Notes: a model not told the origin generated them from the sequence alone. Positions 31,186 to 39,230 are shown, numbered from the stretch's first letter. The stretch is DNA of 64,000 nt from Sphingosinicella sp. BN140058 (GCF_004135585.1 NZ_CP035501.1:4969501-5033500); one strand, 5' to 3'. Program-made: numbers and translations.

Positions 31186-33480
31186 CTACTTCCGGATGCG
31201 GTCGATAGCCTGGGCGAGGGCCACGTAGAGCTTGCCCATGTCGCTGGAGAGCATCGTGACTCCGAGCGGGGTGCCGTCGCGGTCGGCGAGGATGCGCCGG
31301 AGCATCGCTTCGAAATCGTGAATGTAGCGGTTCACCTGCTCGCGGAATTCCGGCTCGTCGTCATAATGGCGGGCGATCTCGCGCGCTTCGGTGGCTTCGA
31401 GCAGGCGGACGGCGCGGCGGGTGAAGACTCCGCGATCGCCCTTGAGATAGGCCGCCCAGGCACTGTCGGTGACGTCGTTGGACAGGATCTTGGTGACGTC
31501 GATCGCGGTCGAGTTGAGCGACTCGATAAGCAGCGCGACGCGGCGGGAGAAATTCTCGCTCTCCTGCTCCTCGCGTTCGCTGCGGCCCTCCTGGATGCGT
31601 TCCTCGACGGCCGCGGCGGTCTCGCCCAGGGTGAGCATCTGACGGGTGAGCCGCTCGGAAGCGGTCCGAGCGGAGGCGACGGCACGTTCCGATGCTTCGG
31701 CGAGCTCAGCCATCTGCCGCTCGACCGTCCCCGCGATCGCATCGGTGAGCGCCTTGCGGCCCGCTTCGCCGAGCGCTTCGGCACTGGCCGGGATCACCGC
31801 CGCGATCGCTTCGCGGGCGCGTTCGGCGGCCTGGTTGGCGGTGTCGCGGACCCGCAGCAGAGCCTCGACCAGCTGCGGGCCGGTCTCGGCGGCGATGCGC
31901 GCGGCCGCTTCCTGCGCCTGCGCGGCGGCGGCGCCGAGCGCGGCGAGCTTCTCCTCGCCGCCTCGCGTACCTTCGTCGATGCGGGCGAGCAGGGATTCGA
32001 GCGCGTCGCGCTGGCGGGCGACGGCGCTCTCGGCGCTCTCCACCCGTTCGGCGGCCGCGGTCGCCGACGATTGCACGGTCGCCACCACCGGCGCCAGCGA
32101 CACCGCGGTGGCGCGAGTCCTCGCCGCCTGATCCTCGACCGCGGCCAGCGCGGCCGGGAGATCCTCGCCGAGCTGGCGGGCGACGCCGGTCAGCACCTCC
32201 GACATCTCGCGGGCGCTGCCGGTCAGAGCCTCGCTGCCGTCCTTGCCCGCGCCCAATTCCGCGATCAGCGCGCGGGTGGTGTCGCGGACGCCCTGCACGG
32301 CCTGGCCGAGCTTCTCGCTCTCGGCGCCGCCGGTGCGGCCGAGCTGCGCGAACCACTCGTCGAGCTCGGCCAGCTCCTTGGCGAGGCCGGTGACGAGCGC
32401 GTGGCTGGCCGCGTCCTGCGCCGAAAGATGGCCGGCAAGGCCCTCGACCTTCCTGGACAGCTGTTCGAGCCGTTGCGCCAGATTGCGGGTGGCATCTTCG
32501 CCGGCACGGTCGAGCGCGGCCTGAGTCTGAGTGATCGTCGCCATCACGGCGACGCCCTGCGCGTCGAGCGCCGCGCGGGCGGCGTCGAGCGCCTCGGTCG
32601 CGCGCGTCATCGCGCCGTCGACCGATGCGGTCATGCCGGCGGATGCTTCGGCGATGCTCTCGGCTGCGGCGGTGCTGCTGCTTTCGATCCGGGCGACGTG
32701 CGCGGAAAGGCGCTGGGCCGCGCCGCCGAGCACGTCATCGGCCTCCCGCCCGCGGGCGGAGAGCGCGGACAGCTGCGCTTCCAGCGCTCCGGCCTGGCTG
32801 TGGGCAGTGATGCCGGCATCCTTCATTGCTTCGGCAACGCCGCGCGCCTGCGCCTCGGCCCTGGGAAGATCGTGAAGGAGGACGCCGATGTCGACCTTGG
32901 CCGACGCCGCGGCGGCATCGAGGGCCGCCGCCTTGCGGTCGAGGGCGGCGGTTTCTTTCGACAGATAGTGGGTCACCCGGCCGAGCCGGTCCGAGGCTTC
33001 GTCGCCGAGCGACATCAGCCGCTCCGCCTCGCCCCGAAGACGCGTATGATTGTCTTCGATCCGGGTCGAGACGATCGACAGCACCGTCTCCAGCGCACTG
33101 CTCTCGGCCCGCATCGCGGCGACTGCACGGCCGAAACGCTCGGCCTCGCGCCGCGGGGTGCGGCCGAGCCAGATCCACAGCAAGACGATGAGGACGAGTG
33201 GGCCGCTGATCATCCCGATCGACGAGACGATGGTCTGCAGGGTCGGAGCCGGATTCGCCTGCCGGATCGACCAGGCGGCGGCGCCCAGCCATCCGATGGC
33301 GAGCAGCAGCAGAAGGGCGGCGAGCAGCCTCGACTCGCGTCGCACGGTCGGCTCGGCAGCCGCGTCCGGCAGATCGCCGGCCGCACCGATCCAGTCGGCT
33401 TCGGTCTTCTCGACCTCCGGCCCTTGAATTTCGTTCGCGCCGCCGTCCGGCTGCGTCTCGGCTCTGTCTGCCCCCGTCAT
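31186..33480 (-). CDS. two-TM, long coiled-coil membrane protein
   Basis: The 764-residue protein has an acidic cytoplasmic N-tail (residues 1-47), two transmembrane helices (about 50-72 and 84-108), and then about 550 residues of Ala/Glu/Arg-rich coiled coil without prolines. The last 100 residues (from WAAYLKGDRGVFTRRAVRLLEA) leave the coiled-coil pattern and look like a compact domain of the kind seen in other alphaproteobacterial coiled-coil proteins. The overall plan resembles polarity or scaffold proteins such as Caulobacter TipN, but I see no proof of homology. It is divergent from the Hpt-like gene across 82 bases. Confidence 0.8.
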   Translation of the reverse strand: MTGADRAETQPDGGANEIQGPEVEKTEADWIGAAGDLPDAAAEPTVRRESRLLAALLLLLAIGWLGAAAWSIRQANPAPTLQTIVSSIGMISGPLVLIVLLWIWLGRTPRREAERFGRAVAAMRAESSALETVLSIVSTRIEDNHTRLRGEAERLMSLGDEASDRLGRVTHYLSKETAALDRKAAALDAAAASAKVDIGVLLHDLPRAEAQARGVAEAMKDAGITAHSQAGALEAQLSALSARGREADDVLGGAAQRLSAHVARIESSSTAAAESIAEASAGMTASVDGAMTRATEALDAARAALDAQGVAVMATITQTQAALDRAGEDATRNLAQRLEQLSRKVEGLAGHLSAQDAASHALVTGLAKELAELDEWFAQLGRTGGAESEKLGQAVQGVRDTTRALIAELGAGKDGSEALTGSAREMSEVLTGVARQLGEDLPAALAAVEDQAARTRATAVSLAPVVATVQSSATAAAERVESAESAVARQRDALESLLARIDEGTRGGEEKLAALGAAAAQAQEAAARIAAETGPQLVEALLRVRDTANQAAERAREAIAAVIPASAEALGEAGRKALTDAIAGTVERQMAELAEASERAVASARTASERLTRQMLTLGETAAAVEERIQEGRSEREEQESENFSRRVALLIESLNSTAIDVTKILSNDVTDSAWAAYLKGDRGVFTRRAVRLLEATEAREIARHYDDEPEFREQVNRYIHDFEAMLRRILADRDGTPLGVTMLSSDMGKLYVALAQAIDRIRK

Positions 33481-33562
33481 GCCGGCGAGTTTACCACCAT
33501 TCGCAGCGCAGGGAAGGCCGGAAGGTTACCGGGCGTTAACGGTCCGTCGCTACGGTCGCCTC

Positions 33563-33865
33563 ATGGCTTACGATCCCGGTGCCCTGAACGCGTCCCTCGC
33601 CGCCGTCGTCGGCAGCGACATGGACCTGATGCGCGAGCTGCGCGACGCCTTCGTCGAGGGCGCGGCCCGGCAGGCCGACCTGATGGGCCGCGCCCGCTGC
33701 GACGCCAATTGGGAATTCGCGGCCTCGCGGCTCAAGAGCCTGGCGGCGAGCTTCGGCGCGGTCGGGCTGATGGGGCTCGCCGACGAGGCGCTGGAAGGGG
33801 CACCGGGCGATCCGGTCGTGCTTCGCAAGCTGCGCGCCGCGATCGACGATTTCGCCGCCGGCTGA
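33563..33865 (+). CDS. Hpt-like protein lacking the phospho-histidine
   Basis: This 100-residue four-helix protein has the Hpt domain pattern, with the second helix reading FAASRLKSLAASFGAVGL (residues 52-69). The canonical H-x-L-K-G core is S55-R-L-K-S here, so the accepting histidine is serine. The following SFGA(V)G match the family, so the fold is probably kept. It may bind a receiver domain without taking a phosphate. It is the first of four genes reading rightwards to 37619. Confidence 0.75.
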   Translation: MAYDPGALNASLAAVVGSDMDLMRELRDAFVEGAARQADLMGRARCDANWEFAASRLKSLAASFGAVGLMGLADEALEGAPGDPVVLRKLRAAIDDFAAG

Positions 33866-33964
33866 TCGCCGCCGGCGGCCGCCCGTGGGGGAGGGGCTGC
33901 CGGTTTAGTCTTTGCGAAGCGCAGCGGCCTTTACTATCCCAGCCCGCATGGGAGGGGTCCGTCC

Positions 33965-35164
33965 TTGACGCTGGCAGCTTTGATCGCAGCCTATCACGAA
34001 GCCGACGAAGCCGGCGGTGGTCTTCGCGCGACTCTGCCGCTCGCCGGCCGGACGTTGCTCGAGCGCCAGGCCAGGCTCGCGGTCGCCGCCGGCGCCGATC
34101 TGATCGTCGTCGCCGTTGAGCGGGTGCCGCCCGATCTGCTGGCGGCGATCGACCGGCTGCGCGGGCAGGGGATCAAGGTGGCGGTGGCGCGTAGCGCGCT
34201 GGAAGCCGCGGAGGCGGTGCATCCGCAGGACCAGTTGCTGATCGTCGCCGACGGCCTGATCGCTACCGAAATCCATGTCGAGCGGCTGATCGGGCTCGGT
34301 GGCTCCGCGATCCTCACCGTTCCCGATGTGCGGGTCGACGATCGTTACGAGCGGATCGATGCGCACAGCCGCTGGGCAGGCCTCGCGCTGCTGGACGGCG
34401 AGACGCTGAAACGCACGGCGGCGATGCTCGGCGAGTGGGATCTGCAATCGACCCTGCTGCGCCGCTCGATCCAGGCCGGAGTCCGCCAGATGTCGGTCCG
34501 CGGCGAGCCGGCCGACGATCTGCTCACCATCGCCGAGCGGACCGAAGATCTGGCCGAACTCCAGCAGCGCCTGTTCGAAGGAGCGGGCGCGCAGCGCACC
34601 GACTGGGTTTCACGCTATCTTCTCGGCCCCCTCGAGCAGGCCGCGACGCGGCGGCTGATGCCGACCAGCGCCACACCCGGGATGCTCGGCCTCTCCGCCG
34701 CCTTGATGACCGCCTTCGCAGTGCTGAGCTTCGCCTCGGGCTGGCTGCTCACCGGCATGGCCTGCCTGCTGCTGGCGACGCCGCTCGACGGCATCGGCGA
34801 ACGGCTGGCGGCACTGCGCATGCAGGATACGGTATCGGACAGCTGGTGGGCGACCTTCCTGCCGGCGATTGCCGCGGCGGCGCTCGTGGCGCTCGCCTTC
34901 ACGTTGGCGGGCACCAGCGGCTGGGGGTGCATCGCGCTCGCCGGCACGATCATCGCCTTCAGCATCGCGCTCCGCAACGAGGCGGCCGGCAGGGACGTGC
35001 CCCGCAGAATGTGGCTCGCCGAACGCAAGGGGATGAGCTGGCTGCTGCTGCCGTTCGCGGCGACGGGCCTTTGGGGCACCGGCCTCACCCTGCTTGCATT
35101 CTACGCAGGCGGAAGCTTCTTCTGGGCTCAGCGCCACGTCCACAAACCGGCGCCGCTGCCATAG
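33965..35164 (+). CDS. nucleotidyltransferase-like domain fused to CDP-alcohol phosphotransferase-like membrane domain
   Basis: Residues 1-210 resemble a sugar nucleotidyltransferase (LPLAGRTLLERQARLAVAAG, then LIVADGLI near 90); residues 215-399 are membrane-spanning with the order RYLLGPLEQAATRRLMPTSATPGMLGLS. This layout matches bifunctional IPCT/DIPP synthases. The CDP-alcohol motif D-x2-D-G-x2-A-R-x8-G-x3-D-x3-D is degenerate: the first Asp is absent, DGIGER and the final D-x3-D (DTVSD) remain. The start is TTG at 33965, supported by GGAGGGG eight bases upstream. Function unknown; phospholipid or inositol-related chemistry is a family-based guess. Confidence 0.7.
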   Translation: MTLAALIAAYHEADEAGGGLRATLPLAGRTLLERQARLAVAAGADLIVVAVERVPPDLLAAIDRLRGQGIKVAVARSALEAAEAVHPQDQLLIVADGLIATEIHVERLIGLGGSAILTVPDVRVDDRYERIDAHSRWAGLALLDGETLKRTAAMLGEWDLQSTLLRRSIQAGVRQMSVRGEPADDLLTIAERTEDLAELQQRLFEGAGAQRTDWVSRYLLGPLEQAATRRLMPTSATPGMLGLSAALMTAFAVLSFASGWLLTGMACLLLATPLDGIGERLAALRMQDTVSDSWWATFLPAIAAAALVALAFTLAGTSGWGCIALAGTIIAFSIALRNEAAGRDVPRRMWLAERKGMSWLLLPFAATGLWGTGLTLLAFYAGGSFFWAQRHVHKPAPLP

Positions 35165-35208
35165 GCTGATTAGCGGCCCCTTAACTCTGTCGGGACTACA
35201 GCCGCGGC

Positions 35209-36252
35209 ATGTCCGATTTGCGGCCGAGCGGGATGGAACTGGACGGCGCGGCGCAACTGCTCGCGTCCGCACGCATGCGCGTGTCCGCCGCGGCCACGGA
35301 TCTTGCCATTCCGGCCGCGCTGCGGCTCACCGAGCGCCAGCGGGCGACGCTTGCCACCCTGCTTCCCAAATTGTTGCGCACGATCGAGGACGAATTGCGG
35401 TCGATGATCGCCGAAGCCTTCGACGACGAAACCCTGCGGGCGGCGCTTTCGTCCGCCCGGCTCGACATTGCCGGGCCGATCCTGGCCAAGAGCGGCGCGG
35501 CGGAGGATCCGCTGCTGGTCACCGCTCTGCTCCGGCGCGCCGAGGAACACAGGCTGCACCGCGGCGGCGGCGGCGGCGGCGGCGGCGACAATGCGCTGCT
35601 GATCGATCTCGCAGGCGATTCGGATTCGATCGTCGCCGGGGAGGCGATGGCCTTGTTGATCGCGCAAAGCGGCCGCTTCGATCCTTTCCACGAGCCGATC
35701 CTGATCCGATCGGATCTCTCCGCCGAGCTCGAGCATCAGCTGGTCTGGACGGTGGCGGCGGCGCTGCGCCGGTACATCGTCGGGCAGCATGGGGTCGAGC
35801 CCGGCCAGGCCGACGAGGTGCTCGCATCGGCCGGGCGCGGCCTGCTCGCTGCCTATGACGAAGGCGACACGCTCGATTCGCACAGTCTCCGGCTCGCCCG
35901 CGCACTCCGCGACGCCGGCAAGCTCGACGACATGGTCGCCGCGCGGGCGCTCTCTGAATCCGGTCTGTCGCTGTTCCTGGCCATTCTGTCGGTGCGTACC
36001 GGCCTCGACTGTTCCGCGGTGTGGGAGATCATGTCGGCCCGCGACGGCCGCGGCATGGCCTTTTTATTGCGCGCCGCAGGCGTGGCGCGCGAGCCCGCCG
36101 GTGCTATCCTGTTCGCCCTCACTCGTGACGAAGTGGCGCTCGTGCCTCAGCTGGATACTTATGACGGATCGAGCCAGGCGCAGGCGCAAAGCCTGCTCGC
36201 CTTGTGGCGTGCCGATGCCGGCTACCGCGATGCCGTGGCGAGGTTATCATGA
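35209..36252 (+). CDS. DUF2336-like helical protein
   Basis: This 347-residue soluble protein consists mostly of short Ala/Leu-rich helices, as in the alphaproteobacterial DUF2336 family, whose role is unknown. A run of eight glycines (about residues 118-125), encoded by consecutive GGC triplets at 35561-35585, separates the N-terminal third from the rest. The stop overlaps the ATG of the following histidine-kinase-like gene (ATGA), which ties it to that signalling protein. Confidence 0.72.
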   Translation: MSDLRPSGMELDGAAQLLASARMRVSAAATDLAIPAALRLTERQRATLATLLPKLLRTIEDELRSMIAEAFDDETLRAALSSARLDIAGPILAKSGAAEDPLLVTALLRRAEEHRLHRGGGGGGGGDNALLIDLAGDSDSIVAGEAMALLIAQSGRFDPFHEPILIRSDLSAELEHQLVWTVAAALRRYIVGQHGVEPGQADEVLASAGRGLLAAYDEGDTLDSHSLRLARALRDAGKLDDMVAARALSESGLSLFLAILSVRTGLDCSAVWEIMSARDGRGMAFLLRAAGVAREPAGAILFALTRDEVALVPQLDTYDGSSQAQAQSLLALWRADAGYRDAVARLS

Positions 36253-37619
36253 GCCTGGTGCACGGCCGGGTCGACGCGGAGGGCCGACTGGTCGCCGCCG
36301 ATCCGCGCCTGCTGGCGCTGCAGCGCGATGCCGGCGGCGATGCGGGCGGGCCGTTCGCAGTGCCCCAGATCGCCGCTCTGGCGCGGCTGGCGCGGCGGCT
36401 CGGCATCACAATCTCGCGGGCGGCGGTGGCGGCGAATGGCGACACCGACATCGATCTTTGGGTCCGCGCGGTGCCGGCCGACGACGGCGGCGTCGATCTC
36501 GCGCTGTCCGGTTGGGCCGAGCGTCCGCCGCGTGCTCCCGCGCCGAGTGCGGAGGCTGAGCGCCAGGCGGACTTCCTGCGCGCCGCCGCCGACTGGATGT
36601 GGGAGACGGACGTCGCCCTGCGGCTGAGCGCGGTTTCGCCGGCTGCGGCCGCCGCGTCCGGCCAGTCGACCGCACAATTGCTGGGCCAGCCGCTCACCAG
36701 ATTGTTCCGGTTGGAGGAGGGGCCAGCCGGAGACTTGCCGCTGCTCGCCGCTTTGGCGGAGCAATCCCGGTTCGATGCTCAGGTGGCACAGCTGCGGGGG
36801 GGTGATGCAGCCCTATACCGTCTGGCCGGCGTGCCCCTGATCGACGGCGCTGGACGCTTCTCCGGCTTTCGCGGTTCTGCGACCCTCTTCGGCGAGGCGG
36901 CGCCGCCGCATGCTCTGGAGTCCGAGATGCAAGCCAGCGACACTGGCGCTTTCTCCGAACGGCTGGACAAGGCCCTGCGCACGCCGCTCGCCGACATCAT
37001 TCGCAATGCGGAAACGATCGGCGCGCAACCGGAAGGACCGTTGCGCACCGATTATGCGGGCTATGCCGAGGATATCGCCGCCGCCGGGCGCCATCTGCTT
37101 GCGCTGGTCGACGACCTCGTCGACCTGCAGGCGATCGAGCGTAGCGATTTCGCGCCGGAGCGGGAGGAGATCGATCTTGCTGATGTCGCCCGTCGTGCGG
37201 CCGGCCTGCTTTCGGTTCGCGCCGCGGAACGCCGCGTCCGCATCGACGGCCCGGAGGGCGTCGATGCGCTGCCCGCCACCGGCGAGTTCAAGCGCGCTCT
37301 TCAGATCGTCATGAACCTGCTCACCAATGCGATCCGCTATACACCGGAGGGTGGCAGCGTCTGGGTGCGCACCGATCGCGAGGGCGACCTCGCCATTCTG
37401 GTCGTTGCAGACCAGGGCAGGGGAATTGCGCCGGAGGATCAAGGCCGCGTGTTCGAAAAGTTCGAGCGGGTCGATCCCTCGGAACCGGGCGGAACCGGGC
37501 TCGGCCTCTACATTGCGCGGCGACTCGCTCGGGCGATGGGCGGAGATCTCGGCGTCGACAGCGCGCCGGGGCAGGGTGCACGTTTCAGCTTCACGCTTCC
37601 GATCCGTCACGACGGCTGA
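36249..37619 (+). CDS. PAS histidine-kinase-like protein with Lys in place of H-box His
   Basis: The 456-residue soluble protein has a PAS-like region (about residues 105-215), a HisKA-like helical hairpin (235-300) and a C-terminal ATPase domain. The N box (NLLTNAIRYTP, N360), G1 (DQGRGI), F (FEKF) and G2 (GGTGLGLYIA) boxes are intact. The H box, normally S-H-E-L-R-T-P-L, reads D-K-A-L-R-T-P-L, so the phospho-accepting histidine is K241. Such a protein could not autophosphorylate conventionally. It recalls DivL of Caulobacter, which has a tyrosine there, but no direct kinship is claimed. Confidence 0.85.
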   Translation: MSLVHGRVDAEGRLVAADPRLLALQRDAGGDAGGPFAVPQIAALARLARRLGITISRAAVAANGDTDIDLWVRAVPADDGGVDLALSGWAERPPRAPAPSAEAERQADFLRAAADWMWETDVALRLSAVSPAAAAASGQSTAQLLGQPLTRLFRLEEGPAGDLPLLAALAEQSRFDAQVAQLRGGDAALYRLAGVPLIDGAGRFSGFRGSATLFGEAAPPHALESEMQASDTGAFSERLDKALRTPLADIIRNAETIGAQPEGPLRTDYAGYAEDIAAAGRHLLALVDDLVDLQAIERSDFAPEREEIDLADVARRAAGLLSVRAAERRVRIDGPEGVDALPATGEFKRALQIVMNLLTNAIRYTPEGGSVWVRTDREGDLAILVVADQGRGIAPEDQGRVFEKFERVDPSEPGGTGLGLYIARRLARAMGGDLGVDSAPGQGARFSFTLPIRHDG

Positions 37620-37738
37620 CGTTAGATGCCTGATCTGAATTAGACTTCCGGCTGCGGCGGGATGCCTCGGCGATTGGCCGTCCCGCCTTCGCACATGTTG
37701 GACACGACTCCCAAAGCCATGGAAATACGTGTATATAG

Positions 37739-37818
37739 TCTCCGGGGACGGGAGATGGTCGCCCGAATGGCGGACTGTCGGCGAAGCGCTCCGGAGCCTT
37801 CCGGGGCGCTTCGTTTTG
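37739..37818 (+). ncRNA. candidate small RNA ending in an intrinsic terminator
   Basis: Three successive hairpins can be drawn: TCTCC/GGAGA (37739-37755), GTCGCC/GGCGGAC with one bulge (37759-37776), and a 13-bp stem GAAGCGCTCCGGA / TCCGGGGCGCTTC (37783-37812, one wobble) followed by GTTTTGT. A TATATA box lies at 37732-37737, but no clear -35 match is at the right distance. This could be a free small RNA or simply the terminator of the histidine-kinase operon, whose stop is 165 bases upstream. Confidence 0.42.
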
Positions 37819-37949
37819 TCGGCAACACCGGCGTGGCTCCGCATCGTTGTACCGTCCTGCTGCCAGTCTGATCCAAGAAAATCGTCGCGCGGCGGATTTT
37901 TCGCGGAACCCCATACGGGTGTGGCCGTTCTGCCTGTACCCCCCCCGCT

Positions 37950-37990
37950 GGTAGTCACACTCCCCCCCCCCCCCCCCCCGAGTGACTACC
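37950..37990. repeat. C18 homopolymer inside an inverted repeat
   Basis: GGTAGTCAC (37950-37958) pairs with GTGACTACC (37982-37990), and the loop contains an uninterrupted run of 18 C (37962-37979). A second C run of seven lies just upstream (37940-37946). Long C tracts are prone to slippage during replication and sequencing, so the true length may vary. Confidence 0.85.
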
Positions 37991-37994
37991 GACC

Positions 37995-38024
37995 AAGCCC
38001 CGGCCGGAAACGGCTGGGGCTTTT
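37995..38024. terminator. intrinsic terminator, usable in both directions
   Basis: AAGCCCCGGCC (37995-38005) pairs with GGCTGGGGCTT (38012-38022) around GGAAAC, an 11-bp stem with one wobble, followed by further T residues on the plus strand. On the minus strand it lies 12 bases after the stop of the small membrane protein gene and would end its transcript. Confidence 0.8.
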
Positions 38025-38035
38025 ACTTTGGGGGC

Positions 38036-38221
38036 CTACCACCGCATCTCGAGCAGCTGGACGATCGTCACGACGACCCCGGCGGCCAGACACAGCAGGA
38101 TCGGTTCCGTCGGGAGATCGGCGCGCTTCCGCACCGTCTTGAGCGCTGCCGCGAGGGCGATCCCGATCGCGGTGAAGACGAGCGGCGCCCCGATCAGGAT
38201 CGCGCTATCGTCGCCCATCAT
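38036..38221 (-). CDS. small two-TM membrane protein
   Basis: This 61-residue frame encodes two hydrophobic helices (about residues 8-29 and 41-57) separated by KTVRKRADLPTEP, so positive charges would sit on the cytoplasmic side. A strong ribosome site (GGGAGGGG) precedes two adjacent ATG codons at 38221 and 38218; the second has the better spacing. A terminator follows the stop. No family recognised. The site and terminator are the main reasons to believe it is real. Confidence 0.5.
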   Translation of the reverse strand: MMGDDSAILIGAPLVFTAIGIALAAALKTVRKRADLPTEPILLCLAAGVVVTIVQLLEMRW

Positions 38222-38459
38222 CCCCTCCCTTGTGCCGGCTTCGGCGTCGGCTTCCGCCGCGCCATTTCTCCATGCGCTCCGCCGCCCGATCGCACGGCGG
38301 CAACATCAAGGGTGCGGGAGCGAGGCCTTGCGTCCCCGGTGCTTGCGAGAGGGGGGGCTTGGCGCTGTCCTGTCGGCTGACGAGGCTAGGCGCCGCAAAC
38401 ACCGGCTGGCTCCGCCTCACTCCCGCCCACACCGTCGACGACGGGTGGTAACTCGAAAA

Positions 38460-39086
38460 TCAATGTCCTTTGTGGTCCGCTCCAGCTTCCGGCGCGGCCG
38501 CTGCGGCATGTGCCATGTGCGCCGGCCTGGCGTGCGCGCAGGTCACTGCCGGATTGAACGGCTTGAACATTCCCGCCGGGTTCGGGCGGAACAGCCAGAC
38601 GTGGAGATCGTAGTGCGGCTCGAACCCATGTGCCTCGTCGATCGCGGTTGTCGGATCGTCGACCATGTGGTCCCAGGCGACGCCCTGGAAGGTCGGCGCC
38701 TTGGCGTTGCCGGCGGCAGTCCAGGCTTTCTCGAAGACGACGTTCTCGACGGCGATCAGTTCTGGCACGCCCTCCGCATTCGGCTCGTAGATGAGGATCG
38801 CGGGCTTGCGAAAATCGGTGTGGATGGCGCTGCCGCTGATCCGCGCCGCCGGCGGGCTGTCGATGGCAAGCAGATCGGGCCGGAAATAATGGATGCCCAT
38901 GCCTCCGAGCTCTGCCGGACGGCCCATGTGGCTGGCGACGTGGCAGGTATTGCTGGGATCGGCGACATAGCCTTCGGCGAGCGCGACCTTGACGTCCTTG
39001 AAGCGCTCGGTGGCGGCGCGAACCTCGGCGAGCGACGGCTCGGCCGGAGCGGCGGCGGCGATCGCAAGAGCGGCGGCCAGGAACAT
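38460..39086 (-). CDS. secreted protein of unknown function with His-rich tail
   Basis: The 208-residue protein has a short hydrophobic signal sequence (residues 1-16, cut near APAEP). Conserved-looking segments are EGYVADPSNTCHVASHMG, MGIHYFRPDLL and FEPHYDLHVWLFRPNPAGMF, followed by CAHARPAHMAHAAAAAPEAG and a terminal DHKGH. Several histidines and two cysteines could bind a metal in the periplasm, which is inference. Codon pattern and position favour a real gene; I do not recognise a named family. The 238 bases downstream, to 38222, contain no gene I can support. Confidence 0.7.
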   Translation of the reverse strand: MFLAAALAIAAAAPAEPSLAEVRAATERFKDVKVALAEGYVADPSNTCHVASHMGRPAELGGMGIHYFRPDLLAIDSPPAARISGSAIHTDFRKPAILIYEPNAEGVPELIAVENVVFEKAWTAAGNAKAPTFQGVAWDHMVDDPTTAIDEAHGFEPHYDLHVWLFRPNPAGMFKPFNPAVTCAHARPAHMAHAAAAAPEAGADHKGH

Positions 39087-39230
39087 CGTGTCGTCCTCTT
39101 TCCTCTGCGGCGAAGCGCCGCTCGATGGAAGGGCTTGTGCGGCTCCAGCGTTTCAGCCGGATGCCGCGGCCTGAGGCAAAGGGTGTCTAATGTTACAGGT
39201 TGTGATGGTGGCCGTTCCCACCCGTCGGAA

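Larger units (their letters stand above)
37620..38035. other. 416-base gene-poor region with RNA-like structure
   Basis: No convincing reading frame is present. The first 115 bases show nothing I can name. From 37739 there is a structured stretch ending in an intrinsic terminator, then 37830-37945 with a loose dyad (GAAAATC ... GATTTTTC near 37876), then a C18 tract in a hairpin loop and a second terminator. The separate entries below describe these elements. Confidence 0.6.

Noticed and set aside
31165..34119. 984-codon open frame on the plus strand
   Set aside because: Antisense to the coiled-coil gene, whose heptad repeats create an open frame on the other strand.
35561..35585. GGC trinucleotide repeat as a phase-variation switch
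   Set aside because: Loss or gain of triplets keeps the frame, so it cannot switch the gene off; it only changes the glycine count.
38205..38432. 75-codon minus-strand frame upstream of the small membrane protein
   Set aside because: No ribosome site, Arg/Pro/Ser composition of a shadow frame, and it overlaps the strong ribosome site of the small gene.
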